Positions 1 through 6,308 of a stretch of 21,717 bases of DNA are shown in pieces (positions within the stretch are counted from its first letter, which is position 1; every line of letters starts with the position of its first letter). The DNA comes from Alphaproteobacteria bacterium (GTDB taxonomy: Bacteria > Pseudomonadota > Alphaproteobacteria > CAAGCB01 > CAG-977): assembly GCA_900768185.1 (NCBI GenBank), contig CAAGCB010000024.1, positions 1-21,717 on the forward strand. Reading direction: 5' to 3'. The notes under the pieces were generated by a model, which had not been told where the DNA came from, ran no database searches, and saw only the letters and a list, made by a program, of their open reading frames with translations. Both the position numbers and the translations under genes were made by a program.

Positions 1-29
1 ACAATGACGATGATCCGACAGCAGCTTAG
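1..29 (+). CDS. C-terminal tail of an upstream early protein (partial)
   Basis: The first reading frame to close in the window ends in NDDDPTAA and a TAG stop at 27-29. Only nine codons are visible, so the protein cannot be identified from sequence. In Mu-like phages the gene before DUF3164 is often an early replication gene such as the target-capture ATPase B, so a gpB-like tail is possible, but this is inference from gene order only. The acidic tail and a stop 75 bases before the next start are the only evidence. Confidence 0.35.
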
Positions 30-104
30 ATATTGGCTTTTTTTACTGACCCACAAACGTCCCGCACGGGAGCGTTTCAACCACTCGAACGAAAGGAAAA
101 ACAA

Positions 105-737
105 ATGAGTGAAATCACGGAAAACAACATGGCAATCCCCGCGGGGTATTACAAGAACGCGAAAGGCTACCTTGTTCCCGACAATCTGGTGCGTCCCGAA
201 GAAAAACTGGAAGACCAGATGGTCGAAAAAATCATCGGGTACGCCGAAGCGCTGAACGCGCAAATCGGGCGTTTCAAAGGACACACGGGCGACGACGTTT
301 CTTCGTTTTTGTCCCTAATCGACGAAAAGTACGGACTGAAACGCGGCGGCAACAAAGGCAACATGACGTTTCAGAACTATGCCGGCACGAAAATGGTCAA
401 GGTCGCGATTTCCGAAAACATCGTCTTCGGCGCGGAATTGCAGACGGCAAAGGGCTTGATTGACGAGTGCATCAACGAATGGTCGGACGGCGCGAACGAC
501 AAGATTCGCGTCCTTGTCAACAACGCGTTTCAAGTCGATAAGGAAGGCAAAATCAACCGTTCGGCTTTGTTGGGACTGCGCCGCTTGGACATTCAAGAGG
601 AAAAGTGGCAGACCGCCATGCAAGCGATTACGGACAGCATTCGCGTGGACGGTTCCAAACTGTACTACCGCTTTTACAAACGCGACACGCCGGAACAGCA
701 ATGGCAGGCGGTCACGGTCGATTTGGCGAAAGCGTAA
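105..737 (+). CDS. DUF3164 family early protein of Mu-like phages
   Basis: This 210-residue soluble protein has the layout of the DUF3164 family, an early-region protein of Mu-like phages of unknown biochemical role, sometimes mislabelled a sulfate transporter. The N-terminal stretch with NAKGYLVP, the middle GGNKGNMTFQNYAGTKMVKVAIS and the C-terminal SIRVDGSKLYYRFYKR are what I recognise. There is no signal peptide or membrane segment. The ATG at 105 is preferred over the open frame reaching back to 33, because AAGGA lies at 94-98 just before it and the upstream residues look non-coding. It is probably cotranscribed with the small membrane gene 10 bases downstream. Family assignment is fairly secure; function is unknown. 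Confidence 0.85.
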   Translation: MSEITENNMAIPAGYYKNAKGYLVPDNLVRPEEKLEDQMVEKIIGYAEALNAQIGRFKGHTGDDVSSFLSLIDEKYGLKRGGNKGNMTFQNYAGTKMVKVAISENIVFGAELQTAKGLIDECINEWSDGANDKIRVLVNNAFQVDKEGKINRSALLGLRRLDIQEEKWQTAMQAITDSIRVDGSKLYYRFYKRDTPEQQWQAVTVDLAKA

Positions 738-747
738 GGGGGGCGGC

Positions 748-903
748 ATGAAAAAAGCGATTGATGCATTGACGCTTCTTGCGATTTGCGGGTGGTTCGG
801 CGTGATGGGGTATTCGGTCTATGTTGATCATGCCCACAAAGCGGCGGTTGACAAAGTCGTTCAGACTACCGAGGAACTGCGCGCCAAAGCGGGATTGGAC
901 TGA
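748..903 (+). CDS. Small single-pass membrane protein, hypothetical
   Basis: The 51-residue product begins MKKAIDALTLL, followed by a hydrophobic stretch of about 20 residues (roughly 6-27, ending GYSVYV), then a charged C-terminal helix with VDKVVQTTEELRAK. This is a typical one-helix inner-membrane protein; an uncleaved signal anchor is also possible. A purine-rich AAGGGGGG lies at 736-743 before the ATG. It sits 10 bases after DUF3164, so the two are likely cotranscribed. Small membrane proteins are common in this part of Mu-like genomes but are poorly conserved. I see nothing that makes it a holin, since it has only one helix and no lysin partner nearby. Confidence 0.7.
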   Translation: MKKAIDALTLLAICGWFGVMGYSVYVDHAHKAAVDKVVQTTEELRAKAGLD

Positions 904-918
904 ATTTTCTTTATGGGC

Positions 919-939
919 GGGGCGGTTTTCCGCCGCCCC
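919..939 (+). other. GC-rich intercistronic stem-loop
   Basis: GGGGCGG at 919-925 pairs perfectly with CCGCCCC at 933-939 around a seven-base loop. A shorter alternative pairs GGCGG with CCGCC over TTTT. It occupies the gap between the small membrane gene and the ASCH-like gene. No U-run follows, so it is not a classical intrinsic terminator. It may shape mRNA stability or partly attenuate downstream genes. Confidence 0.5.
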
Positions 940-969
940 GGACACAAGGAAAATCGAAAGGAGCAAACC

Positions 970-1254
970 ATGGACAAAGCGACCGACCGCGTGTTGTTTT
1001 TGATTTTGACGGAACATTGGTTCGACGAAATCAAGAGCGGACGCAAAACGCACGAATACCGCGAAGCGCGGGAGTATTGGAACAAACGGCTGACGGGCAA
1101 GCGTTATACGCACGTCGCGTTGCGCCGCGCGTACGGCAAAGGCGCGGAAGTGATGATTTTCAAAATCGACGCTTTGACGCGCGAACACAACATTCCGAAC
1201 GATTTGCGTCTTGCTGACGTTTGGGACATCAAACTGGGAGAACGGGTGAAATGA
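970..1254 (+). CDS. ASCH/PUA-like domain protein
   Basis: This 94-residue protein resembles the short ASCH-type (PUA-like beta-barrel) proteins common in phages. It opens with VLFLILTEHWFDEIKSG, followed by RKTHEYREAREYWNKRL and then alternating strands YTHVALRRAYG and AEVMIFKIDAL. The pattern 'I-x-SG-x-K-x-x-E-x-R' is the usual ASCH signature. Proteins of this fold bind RNA or modified nucleosides, and some are nucleases; the role here is inferred only. The start at 970 is chosen because AAAGGAG lies at 957-963 just before it. The stop overlaps the next start (ATGA), so translation is probably coupled. Confidence 0.65.
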   Translation: MDKATDRVLFLILTEHWFDEIKSGRKTHEYREAREYWNKRLTGKRYTHVALRRAYGKGAEVMIFKIDALTREHNIPNDLRLADVWDIKLGERVK

Positions 1255-1505
1255 CAAAAGAAGAAATCAAAAAACTGGCGGACAAAATGCTGAAAAACGG
1301 ACTGACCGCGCCGGACGCCGCGAAAATCGGGTGCTTTCGGACGTGCTTTTATCCGTTCGACGACTTTGAAACGGAAAACAGCTGGTACGACCGCGAAAAC
1401 GGCAGCTTCGACGACCGCTTTTCCACCGTCTATGGCGGGTGGAGATGGCATTTTGAAACGGCGGAACAGCTGAAAGCCTTTTGCCAAGCCGTCGGTCAAG
1501 CGTGA
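1251..1505 (+). CDS. Hypothetical early protein, 84 aa
   Basis: I do not recognise this family. The 84-residue product starts MTKEEIKKLADKML and has an aromatic-rich middle (CFRTCFYPFDDFE, SWYDRENGSFDDRF, GGWRWHFE) and a short C-terminal helix. There is no membrane segment. It has two cysteines near residues 28-32 but no zinc-finger spacing. The ATG overlaps the stop of the preceding ASCH-like gene in an ATGA junction, suggesting translational coupling and perhaps shared function. A long inverted repeat follows the stop. Confidence 0.65.
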   Translation: MTKEEIKKLADKMLKNGLTAPDAAKIGCFRTCFYPFDDFETENSWYDRENGSFDDRFSTVYGGWRWHFETAEQLKAFCQAVGQA

Positions 1506-1557
1506 TTTTTGGCTTATGTCTTGGGCGGCGCGTCCCGTCCAAGCGATAAACCAAAAA
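1506..1557 (+). repeat. Long imperfect inverted repeat upstream of gemA
   Basis: Two 23-base arms (1506-1528 and 1535-1557) match in about 19 positions as an inverted repeat around a six-base centre. The outer arms are TTTTTGG and CCAAAAA; the inner parts are CTTGGGCGG and CCGTCCAAG. The structure begins right after the preceding stop codon and ends at the gemA Shine-Dalgarno AAGGAGG (1558-1564). It could be an mRNA hairpin affecting GemA translation, or a partial terminator, though no U-run follows. Confidence 0.55.
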
Positions 1558-1569
1558 AAGGAGGTTGAA

Positions 1570-1980
1570 ATGCCCGCGAACAAGAATCCTTTGCTTGCCA
1601 AAATCCACATCGCCAAAGCGCAGTTGGGGCTGGACGACGATATGTACCGCGACATCGTTCGCCGTATAACGGGCAAGGACAGTGCGGCGAAATGCCGCCC
1701 CGCGCAACTGGTCGCTTTGCTGAACGAATTTAAGGCGTTGGGCTTTAAATCCACGCGCAAAAAGGCGTTCCGGCAGACGAAACAAAGCGCGGTCAAGAAG
1801 ATCTACGCCCTGTGGGGCGAATTGCAGGCGGCGGGCGCGGTACAGTCCGCCGACAAAACCGCGCTGGACGCGTTTTGCAAGAAATACACGGGCGTGGACG
1901 CGACCGAATGGCTCTTGCCCGATCAGCAAATCAAAATCATCGAAATTCTGAAACAGTGGCTCAAAAGAATCGAGGGCTGA
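1570..1980 (+). CDS. gemA: GemA-like regulatory protein (DUF1018)
   Basis: The 136-residue product matches the GemA/DUF1018 family of Mu-like phages. The N-terminal KIHIAKAQLGLDDDMYRDI and RRITGKDSAAK, a central LVALLNEFKALGF, and the C-terminal region with ALDAFCKKYTGVD and TEWLLPDQQIKIIEILKQWL are the family hallmarks. In Mu, GemA is a semi-essential early protein reported to modulate host gene expression; the molecular mechanism is not settled. The ATG at 1570 is chosen over an upstream in-frame start because a strong AAGGAGG lies six bases before it. It directly precedes mor, as in Mu. Confidence 0.88.
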   Translation: MPANKNPLLAKIHIAKAQLGLDDDMYRDIVRRITGKDSAAKCRPAQLVALLNEFKALGFKSTRKKAFRQTKQSAVKKIYALWGELQAAGAVQSADKTALDAFCKKYTGVDATEWLLPDQQIKIIEILKQWLKRIEG

Positions 1981-1981
1981 G

Positions 1982-2377
1982 ATGGAACAAAACGAACATG
2001 AAAAAATCACTTTGCCGCTGTCGATGATGCCGCTTGCCGAAGTCGTCGGGTTTGACGCGGCGGTCGTCATTATGGACAACTTCGGCGGCTTGTCGCGGTT
2101 CTACATTCCCCGCGTCGCCCTTGAAAAGCACAAACTGGCGCAGTTAATCGGCATGGAAAACTATACGAAGCTGTGCCGGAAGTTCGGCGGCACGTTCATT
2201 CATATCCCGCGCGGCGCGTTCCGCCGGTTGAAAAAGTCGCTGATCATGGAAGCCGATAAAGACGTATCGAACCGCAAACTCTGCCTTGTCCTTGGCGTGA
2301 CGGAACGATACGTCTTAAAGGTCAAATCGGAACTGAAAGCCGACAAACAGCAGGGTGAGCTGTTCGACAAGTCATAA
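1982..2377 (+). CDS. mor: Mor-family middle transcription activator
   Basis: This 131-residue protein belongs to the Mor/C family, which activates the middle or late operons of Mu by binding a dyad upstream of the promoter as a dimer. The N-terminal half carries the dimerisation region (LAEVVGFDAAVVIMDNFGG, then FYIPR). The C-terminal third has the basic helix-turn-helix, around DVSNRKLCLVLGVTERYVLKVK at residues 95-117. GAGGG at 1972-1976 serves as the ribosome site. It is the last gene of the early operon and is followed at once by a strong terminator. No second family member (C) is present downstream in this window, so Mor may serve both roles. Confidence 0.92.
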   Translation: MEQNEHEKITLPLSMMPLAEVVGFDAAVVIMDNFGGLSRFYIPRVALEKHKLAQLIGMENYTKLCRKFGGTFIHIPRGAFRRLKKSLIMEADKDVSNRKLCLVLGVTERYVLKVKSELKADKQQGELFDKS

Positions 2378-2404
2378 GAAAAGCCCCTGTATGGGGCTTT
2401 TCTT
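2378..2404 (+). terminator. Intrinsic terminator after mor, possibly bidirectional
   Basis: A perfect 10-base-pair stem (GAAAAGCCCC at 2378-2387 with GGGGCTTTTC at 2393-2402) has a five-base loop and is followed by TT. It closes the early operon. The symmetric A/T flanks mean it could also end the leftward transcript of the convergent gene that stops at 2406. Confidence 0.85.
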
Positions 2405-2405
2405 T

Positions 2406-2684
2406 CTACATATCTTTAATATGTTCCTCAAAATCAGTTGGCTCTGGAAGCTCATCAAGACGCTTTTGCGCTTCTCTCTTAAAATCACTTAAATCCTTAA
2501 AAACACCTTCTTTATCATATCGTTTTAGTAGTTCTCCAAGTTTTTTTTGTGAAAGGTCATTAACATTTTCTTTCATTTTTACGCTATCTGCTGTGATGTC
2601 ATCATCTTTAACAGCACCATACTCTTCCAAAATTTGGTTTATAATTCCCTCTTTTTTTATTTGCAAATCACTCATTAAACTCAT
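2406..2684 (-). CDS. Hypothetical acidic helical protein (accessory gene)
   Basis: This leftward gene encodes 92 residues that I do not recognise: mostly charged, helix-forming sequence (LQIKKEGIINQILEEYG, LSQKKLGELLKRYDKEGVF, FKREAQKRLDELPEP) with no signal peptide or membrane segment. The ATG at 2684 is preferred to an upstream start at 2744, because GGAGA lies at 2691-2695 (minus strand) six bases before it. Base composition is clearly more AT-rich than the phage genes on either side and the strand is opposite, both signs of a recently acquired accessory gene. It may be cotranscribed with the lipoprotein gene upstream of it on the minus strand. Confidence 0.65.
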   Translation of the reverse strand: MSLMSDLQIKKEGIINQILEEYGAVKDDDITADSVKMKENVNDLSQKKLGELLKRYDKEGVFKDLSDFKREAQKRLDELPEPTDFEEHIKDM

Positions 2685-2705
2685 ATCGAATCTCCAGAAA
2701 TTAAT

Positions 2706-2720
2706 CCTATTTAAAATAGG
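2706..2720. promoter_or_regulatory. Perfect palindrome, candidate operator
   Basis: CCTATTT and AAATAGG flank a single A as a perfect inverted repeat. It lies 22 bases upstream of the start of the leftward 92-aa gene, where an operator would be expected. The region is AT-rich and holds -10-like words, but I could not define a convincing -35 and -10 pair, so its role is inferred. Confidence 0.35.
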
Positions 2721-2763
2721 TAGGTGCGTTTTTTCGCTTTTCAAGAGGAAAAGTTTATTTTTG

Positions 2764-3225
2764 TTACAGCCCTTTGATGCTGTGGAACATATTATTGCCG
2801 CTTTTTGAAACTTCCCAGCCGCAAATCATCTGCGTTTTTTGCTTATCGGTTATTGCGCCGGATTTTGCGCCTGTGCCGACATAAAATGAAAGGGTATGCC
2901 CCCACGCTTTATAGTCGGCAGGAATGCGCTTCAAATCATTTTTCAGTTTGACCGTCACTTCCAGCTGTTCTTTCCAGCCATATTCGTCAGTTTGGTACGG
3001 ATAAGCTTCTTGAAAAGAAGCGGTGGCGGTTTGCATATCCTTGGCGGCTGTTTTGAACAAAGCGGGACACGCGTCCGCCAACAGAGCGACCTGCTTTTCA
3101 GCACGGGCGGCATCGGTCGGATTGTCATATTTTCCGTAAGGCATATATTTCACATCGGCAACAGTCGGTTCTTCCCCGCAACCGAACAAAAATACGCTAA
3201 GGCACAAGCAAGCAAATTTTTTCAT
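2764..3225 (-). CDS. Putative lipoprotein, possible lysogenic conversion gene
   Basis: The 153-residue product starts MKKFACLCLSVFLFGCGEE, a classic lipoprotein signal peptide with basic N-terminus, hydrophobic core and lipobox LFGC (Cys 16 or so). The mature part is soluble, with helical segments (DAARAEKQVALLADACPALFK) and strands near the C-terminus, and contains two further cysteines that could pair. I do not recognise the family. Glu-Glu after the lipobox cysteine does not give an inner-membrane retention signal, so outer-membrane location is likely if the host is Gram-negative. The ATG at 3225 has AAGGA at 3232-3236 on the minus strand. A promoter of its own makes it a candidate lysogen-expressed gene (moron). 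Confidence 0.72.
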   Translation of the reverse strand: MKKFACLCLSVFLFGCGEEPTVADVKYMPYGKYDNPTDAARAEKQVALLADACPALFKTAAKDMQTATASFQEAYPYQTDEYGWKEQLEVTVKLKNDLKRIPADYKAWGHTLSFYVGTGAKSGAITDKQKTQMICGWEVSKSGNNMFHSIKGL

Positions 3226-3253
3226 TATCAATCCTTTTTGACGAGTTTTTCTA

Positions 3254-3282
3254 AGTTTATCGCAGGTTCAAAATCCTGTCCA
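3254..3282 (-). promoter_or_regulatory. Candidate sigma70 promoter for the lipoprotein gene
   Basis: On the minus strand TGGACA (3282-3277) and TAAACT (3259-3254) are separated by 17 bases, matching five and four of six consensus positions. The predicted RNA start near 3247 gives a short leader before the start codon at 3225. The spacer contains an inverted repeat, CAGG and CCTG, that could be an operator. Confidence 0.5.
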
Positions 3283-3307
3283 TTGGCAAAAGCGGTTCTA
3301 ATTCCTC

Positions 3308-3396
3308 TTGACCTTTTTTGAAAACCGCCATACCGTCGAAAACAACAGGGACAGAAGTGTTACAGTGAACTGTTCCGAACTATGAAAACCGCCGCG
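3308..3396 (+). promoter_or_regulatory. Candidate phage promoter region, copy 1 (Plys-like position)
   Basis: This block shares three words, in the same order, with the region before the protease gene: TTGACCTTT (3308-3316), then 44 bases later TACAGTGAACTGTTCC (3361-3376), then GAAAACCGCC. TACAGT resembles a -10 box and GAACTGTTC is a palindrome. In Mu, activator-dependent promoters lie at these two positions (Plys and PI). The most direct reading is a Mor-controlled promoter for the head operon. The downstream palindrome may instead act as an operator or an RNA element. Confidence 0.5.
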
Positions 3397-3403
3397 CTTC
3401 TTT

Positions 3404-3436
3404 AAAATCGACCGCATAAGTTGGTCGATTTTTTTT
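3404..3436 (+). terminator. Intrinsic terminator or attenuator before the late operon
   Basis: AAAATCGACC (3404-3413) and GGTCGATTTT (3423-3432) form a perfect 10-base-pair stem with a nine-base loop, running into eight consecutive T residues (3429-3436). It lies after the candidate promoter and just before the ribosome site of the zinc-finger gene, with no rightward gene ahead of it since mor. This placement suggests attenuation or antitermination control. Confidence 0.75.
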
Positions 3437-3449
3437 GTGCGAGGAACAA

Positions 3450-3650
3450 ATGGACGAAGCGGATAAAGCGCAGGCGGAGGAGTTGCAAATTTCCGAAGTA
3501 AAGAAGCAACACGCCGTTTTGAAACAGGCGGGGATTTCCCGTTTGCATTGCGTCGATTGCGGTGCCCCGATTCCCGAAGAACGCCGCAAAGCCGTTCCGG
3601 GCTGTCGCCGCTGTTATGACTGTCAGACGCGGGTTGAACGGGGGTCGTGA
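3450..3650 (+). CDS. TraR/DksA-type C4 zinc-finger protein
   Basis: The 66-residue protein has a helical N-terminus (MDEADKAQAEELQISEVKKQH) followed by a four-cysteine zinc finger, CVDCGAPIPEERRKAVPGCRRCYDC. Cys pairs about 18 residues apart and the PIPEERR segment are the signature of the TraR/DksA family. Members bind the secondary channel of RNA polymerase and alter promoter choice; TraR itself acts without ppGpp. Short phage versions occur at this place in Mu-like genomes. The ATG at 3450 is preferred to an upstream TTG, since GAGGA at 3441-3445 fits it. The stop overlaps the next start (TGATG). Confidence 0.88.
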   Translation: MDEADKAQAEELQISEVKKQHAVLKQAGISRLHCVDCGAPIPEERRKAVPGCRRCYDCQTRVERGS

Positions 3651-3961
3651 TGGAATGGTTGAAATCAATCAAGGACTACTGGGGCGTGATTGCCGGCGTG
3701 GTCGGTGTTTTTTGGGGCTGGGCGAAATGGTCTGCCGCAAAGAACTTTGTCGAAAAAAAGGTTTTCGACACGCTGGAAAGCCGCGTCGAACACATCGAAC
3801 AAACGATTTCGATGCTGGCGACGAAGGACGAAATTCAAAAGATTTTGATCCAAAACGAACGCATCATGGGCGATTTGAAAGAAATGAAAGCCATTGTCAG
3901 CCGCACGGAACACACCGTTCAGCGTCAAGAGGATTATCTGCTGAACAACAACAGGATTTGA
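3650..3961 (+). CDS. Mu gp25-like protein (DUF2730)
   Basis: This 103-residue protein has an N-terminal membrane-spanning segment (YWGVIAGVVGVFWGWAKW, about residues 10-28) followed by a long coiled coil with heptad character (VEHIEQTISML, IQKILIQNERIMGDLKEMKAIV). That architecture is typical of DUF2730 proteins, represented in Mu by gp25, whose function is not known. Position between the C4 zinc finger and gp26-like gene also matches Mu. The start overlaps the previous stop by one base, indicating translational coupling. Confidence 0.82.
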   Translation: MEWLKSIKDYWGVIAGVVGVFWGWAKWSAAKNFVEKKVFDTLESRVEHIEQTISMLATKDEIQKILIQNERIMGDLKEMKAIVSRTEHTVQRQEDYLLNNNRI

Positions 3962-3964
3962 ACG

Positions 3965-4267
3965 ATGGAAAAGAACTATAAGCAAATTGTGGCGGAAGAC
4001 AGACGGCTGGCGATTTTGCGCTTTTTGTCCGAAGAAGCGGATTTCGCCGTCAACGACAGCGTGATGCAAAAGGCGTTGAAGCAGATCGGACACGGCGTCG
4101 CCCGCGAAGTCGTGCAGGCGGATTACGCGTTTCTGTCCGACTTGGGGCTGATCAGCATCGAAATCGTGATGAATAAAATCCACGTCGCCACGCTGACGAA
4201 CGCGGGATTGGACGTTGCGAACGGCGTGAAAGTCGTTCCGGGCGTCAGCCGTCCGCGACCGGAGTAA
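3965..4267 (+). CDS. Mu gp26-like protein, winged-helix-like
   Basis: The 100-residue product matches in length and position the gp26 family of Mu-like phages (unknown function, just upstream of the small terminase). Helices in RRLAILRFLSEEADFAVN and ALKQIGHGVAREVVQADYAFLSDLGLI are followed by a beta-hairpin, IEIVMNKIHVATLTNAGLDVANG. This arrangement resembles a winged helix, so DNA binding, perhaps with terminase, is plausible but inferred. AGGA at 3953-3956 supports the start. Confidence 0.78.
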   Translation: MEKNYKQIVAEDRRLAILRFLSEEADFAVNDSVMQKALKQIGHGVAREVVQADYAFLSDLGLISIEIVMNKIHVATLTNAGLDVANGVKVVPGVSRPRPE

Positions 4268-4272
4268 AAGCG

Positions 4273-4800
4273 ATGCCCAGACCGTCCAGCATTTCCCGTC
4301 TGCCTGCTGAAATCCGCGACAAAATCGGAGCTTTGCGCGCCGAAGGGCGCACGATTGACGAAATCGTCGCCAAGTTGGAGGAACTGAACGTCGATGTTTC
4401 ACGTTCGGCGTTGGGTCGGCATTGCAAACGGCTGGAATCGGTGCAAGCGAATATCCGGCAAAGCCGTCAAATCGCCGACGCGATTGTCCGCAACTACGGC
4501 GAGGACAAGGAAAACAAACTCGCCCGCGTCAATATGGAAATCCTGCACGGCTTGATTTTTCAGCTGATGTCCAGCGAAGACGGCGAACCGGTCGTCATTT
4601 CGTCAAAAGACGCGTCGTGTCTGGCGACGGCGATTGAAAAACTGACCAAAGCCGCCAAAGCGGACGTGGAAAAGGAAATCGCCATCACCGCCGAGTTCAA
4701 GGAAAAGGCTGAACGGCAACTGCAATCCGTCGCCCGCAAGAAAGGGCTGTCGTCCGAAACCGTCGATATGATCCGCCGCGAAATTCTGGGAGGCTTGTAA
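4273..4800 (+). CDS. Terminase small subunit (DUF3486, Mu gp27-like)
   Basis: The 175-residue protein belongs to the DUF3486/gp27 family, the presumed DNA-recognition subunit of the packaging terminase. The N-terminus carries a helix-turn-helix-like region (ISRLPAEIRDKIGALRAEGRTIDEI and SRSALGRHCKRLE, about residues 7-55), followed by a helical body and a C-terminal segment ending SSETVDMIRREILGGL that probably contacts the large subunit. Mu packages from pac near its left end, so this protein likely recognises that site. GGAG at 4260-4263 supports the start. Its TAA overlaps the large-subunit ATG (TAATG). Confidence 0.88.
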   Translation: MPRPSSISRLPAEIRDKIGALRAEGRTIDEIVAKLEELNVDVSRSALGRHCKRLESVQANIRQSRQIADAIVRNYGEDKENKLARVNMEILHGLIFQLMSSEDGEPVVISSKDASCLATAIEKLTKAAKADVEKEIAITAEFKEKAERQLQSVARKKGLSSETVDMIRREILGGL

Positions 4801-6308
4801 TGCCCGATACGGAAAAGGTCTTTTTGCCTTATCAGCAGGAACTTATGACGGCGGTGTTTGAAAATTCCGTCGTCATTGTCGAAAAGAGCCGGCGCACCGG
4901 CTACACATGGGCGACCGCCGCCATTGCCGTTTTGGAAGCGTCGAAGGAAGATGGGGCGCAGAATTGCTACTATATGGGCTATGACTACGAAATGGCGCGC
5001 GAGTTTATCGAAACGGCGGGCGATTGGGCAAAGCGGTTTAAAATCCTTGCCGACGAAATGCGGGAGGTCGTGTTTAAAGACCCGTTAAATCCCGAAAAGG
5101 ACATCAAGGCTTTCCGCGTTTCGTTTGCGAACGGGCGGGAAATCGTCGCTTTGCCGTCGGTCGCCAGAGCTTTGCGCGGCAAACAGGGATTCGTGATTTT
5201 GGACGAAGCCGCGTTCCACGACGATTTGAAAGAAGTTTGCAAGGCGGCAATGGCTCTGCTGATGTGGGGCGGACACGTTTTAATCCTGTCAACGCACAAC
5301 GGCGTGGAAAATTACTACAACGAACTTTTGACGGATTCCCGCGCGGGAAAACGCCCCTACAAAGTTTTGCGCTGTACGCTGGACGACGCGCTGAAAGACG
5401 GACTTTACAAACGGATTTGCAAACAGACGCACCGCTCGTGGAGCGTTCAAGCCGAACAGACGTGGCGCGCAGATCTGATCGCGCAGTACGGCGAAGACGC
5501 GGACGAAGAACTGTTTTGCGTTCCGGCGCGCGGCGGCGGGGCTTATCTGCCGCTTGGCATGATTGAAAACTGCCAAGAACCGGACATTCCCGTCCTGCGT
5601 TGGAAATGCGCCGACGGATTCGTCGATTTGTCCGCTTACGTCCGCGAGGGCGAAACGAACGACTGGCTGAAAGAAAGCCTTGACCCGATATTGTCCGGCA
5701 TCAAAGACACGGGGCTGATTTCCTACGGCATGGACTTCGGCCGCACGGGCGACCTGTCGGTTTTGTGGGTGTTGCAGGAACAGCAGAACTTGACGCTGAA
5801 AACCCTGTTTTCCGTCGAACTGTCGAACGTCCCGCACGAACAGCAAAAGCAGATTTTGTTTTACATCATCGACCGACTGCCGCGTTTTCATCACGGGGCG
5901 CACGACGCGCGGGGCAACGGGTCGTATTTGGCGGAAGCCGCCCGCCAACGATTCGGTGCGGGGCATATCAGCGAAGTGATGCTGTCGCGGGAATGGTATC
6001 GGGACAATATGCCGCCGATGAAAGCGCGGTTCGAGGACAAGGCGATTACCGTTCCCGCCGATGCCGACGTTCGCAACGATTTGCGGGCGTTAAAGGTCGT
6101 CAAGTGGATTCCGTGTCTGCCGGACAAGCGCGAAACGGGCAAAAGCGGCGAACAAAGGCACGGCGATTCCGCGATTGCCGTTTGCTTGGCGGTGTTTGCG
6201 GCGCGTTCCGACTTGGTCGAATACGAATGCGAAATCCAACGGTACGGCGATTTTGACAATGACGACGACGATGAAGACGCGCGGCTTTTCGGCAAAGGAG
6301 GATACTGA
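4800..6308 (+). CDS. Terminase large subunit (Mu gp28-like)
   Basis: This 502-residue packaging motor has an N-terminal ATPase domain and a C-terminal RNase H-fold nuclease. Visible motifs are a Walker A variant KSRRTGYT (residues 29-36), Walker B FVILDE (131-136) with the catalytic Glu, and a coupling segment LILSTHNGVENYY. Nuclease acidic residues are likely Asp312 (MDFGRTGD), Asp369 (DARGNG) and Asp456 (RHGDS). It pumps DNA into the prohead and cuts host DNA at headful. All key residues are present, so it appears intact. It overlaps both neighbours by one base (TAATG and TGATG), indicating coupled translation with gp27-like and portal. Confidence 0.95.
   Translation: MPDTEKVFLPYQQELMTAVFENSVVIVEKSRRTGYTWATAAIAVLEASKEDGAQNCYYMGYDYEMAREFIETAGDWAKRFKILADEMREVVFKDPLNPEKDIKAFRVSFANGREIVALPSVARALRGKQGFVILDEAAFHDDLKEVCKAAMALLMWGGHVLILSTHNGVENYYNELLTDSRAGKRPYKVLRCTLDDALKDGLYKRICKQTHRSWSVQAEQTWRADLIAQYGEDADEELFCVPARGGGAYLPLGMIENCQEPDIPVLRWKCADGFVDLSAYVREGETNDWLKESLDPILSGIKDTGLISYGMDFGRTGDLSVLWVLQEQQNLTLKTLFSVELSNVPHEQQKQILFYIIDRLPRFHHGAHDARGNGSYLAEAARQRFGAGHISEVMLSREWYRDNMPPMKARFEDKAITVPADADVRNDLRALKVVKWIPCLPDKRETGKSGEQRHGDSAIAVCLAVFAARSDLVEYECEIQRYGDFDNDDDDEDARLFGKGGY

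Noticed and set aside
2737..2762. Weak stem CTTTTC/GAAAAG followed by TTTATTTTT on the plus strand
   Set aside because: The six-pair stem is AT-rich and no rightward gene needs a terminator here; probably chance in AT-rich sequence.
3261..3282. tRNA T-arm-like sequence (GCAGG TTCAAAAT CCTGT)
   Set aside because: The loop has eight bases, no anticodon or D arm can be drawn upstream and no acceptor end follows. It is better explained as a dyad in the spacer of the leftward promoter.
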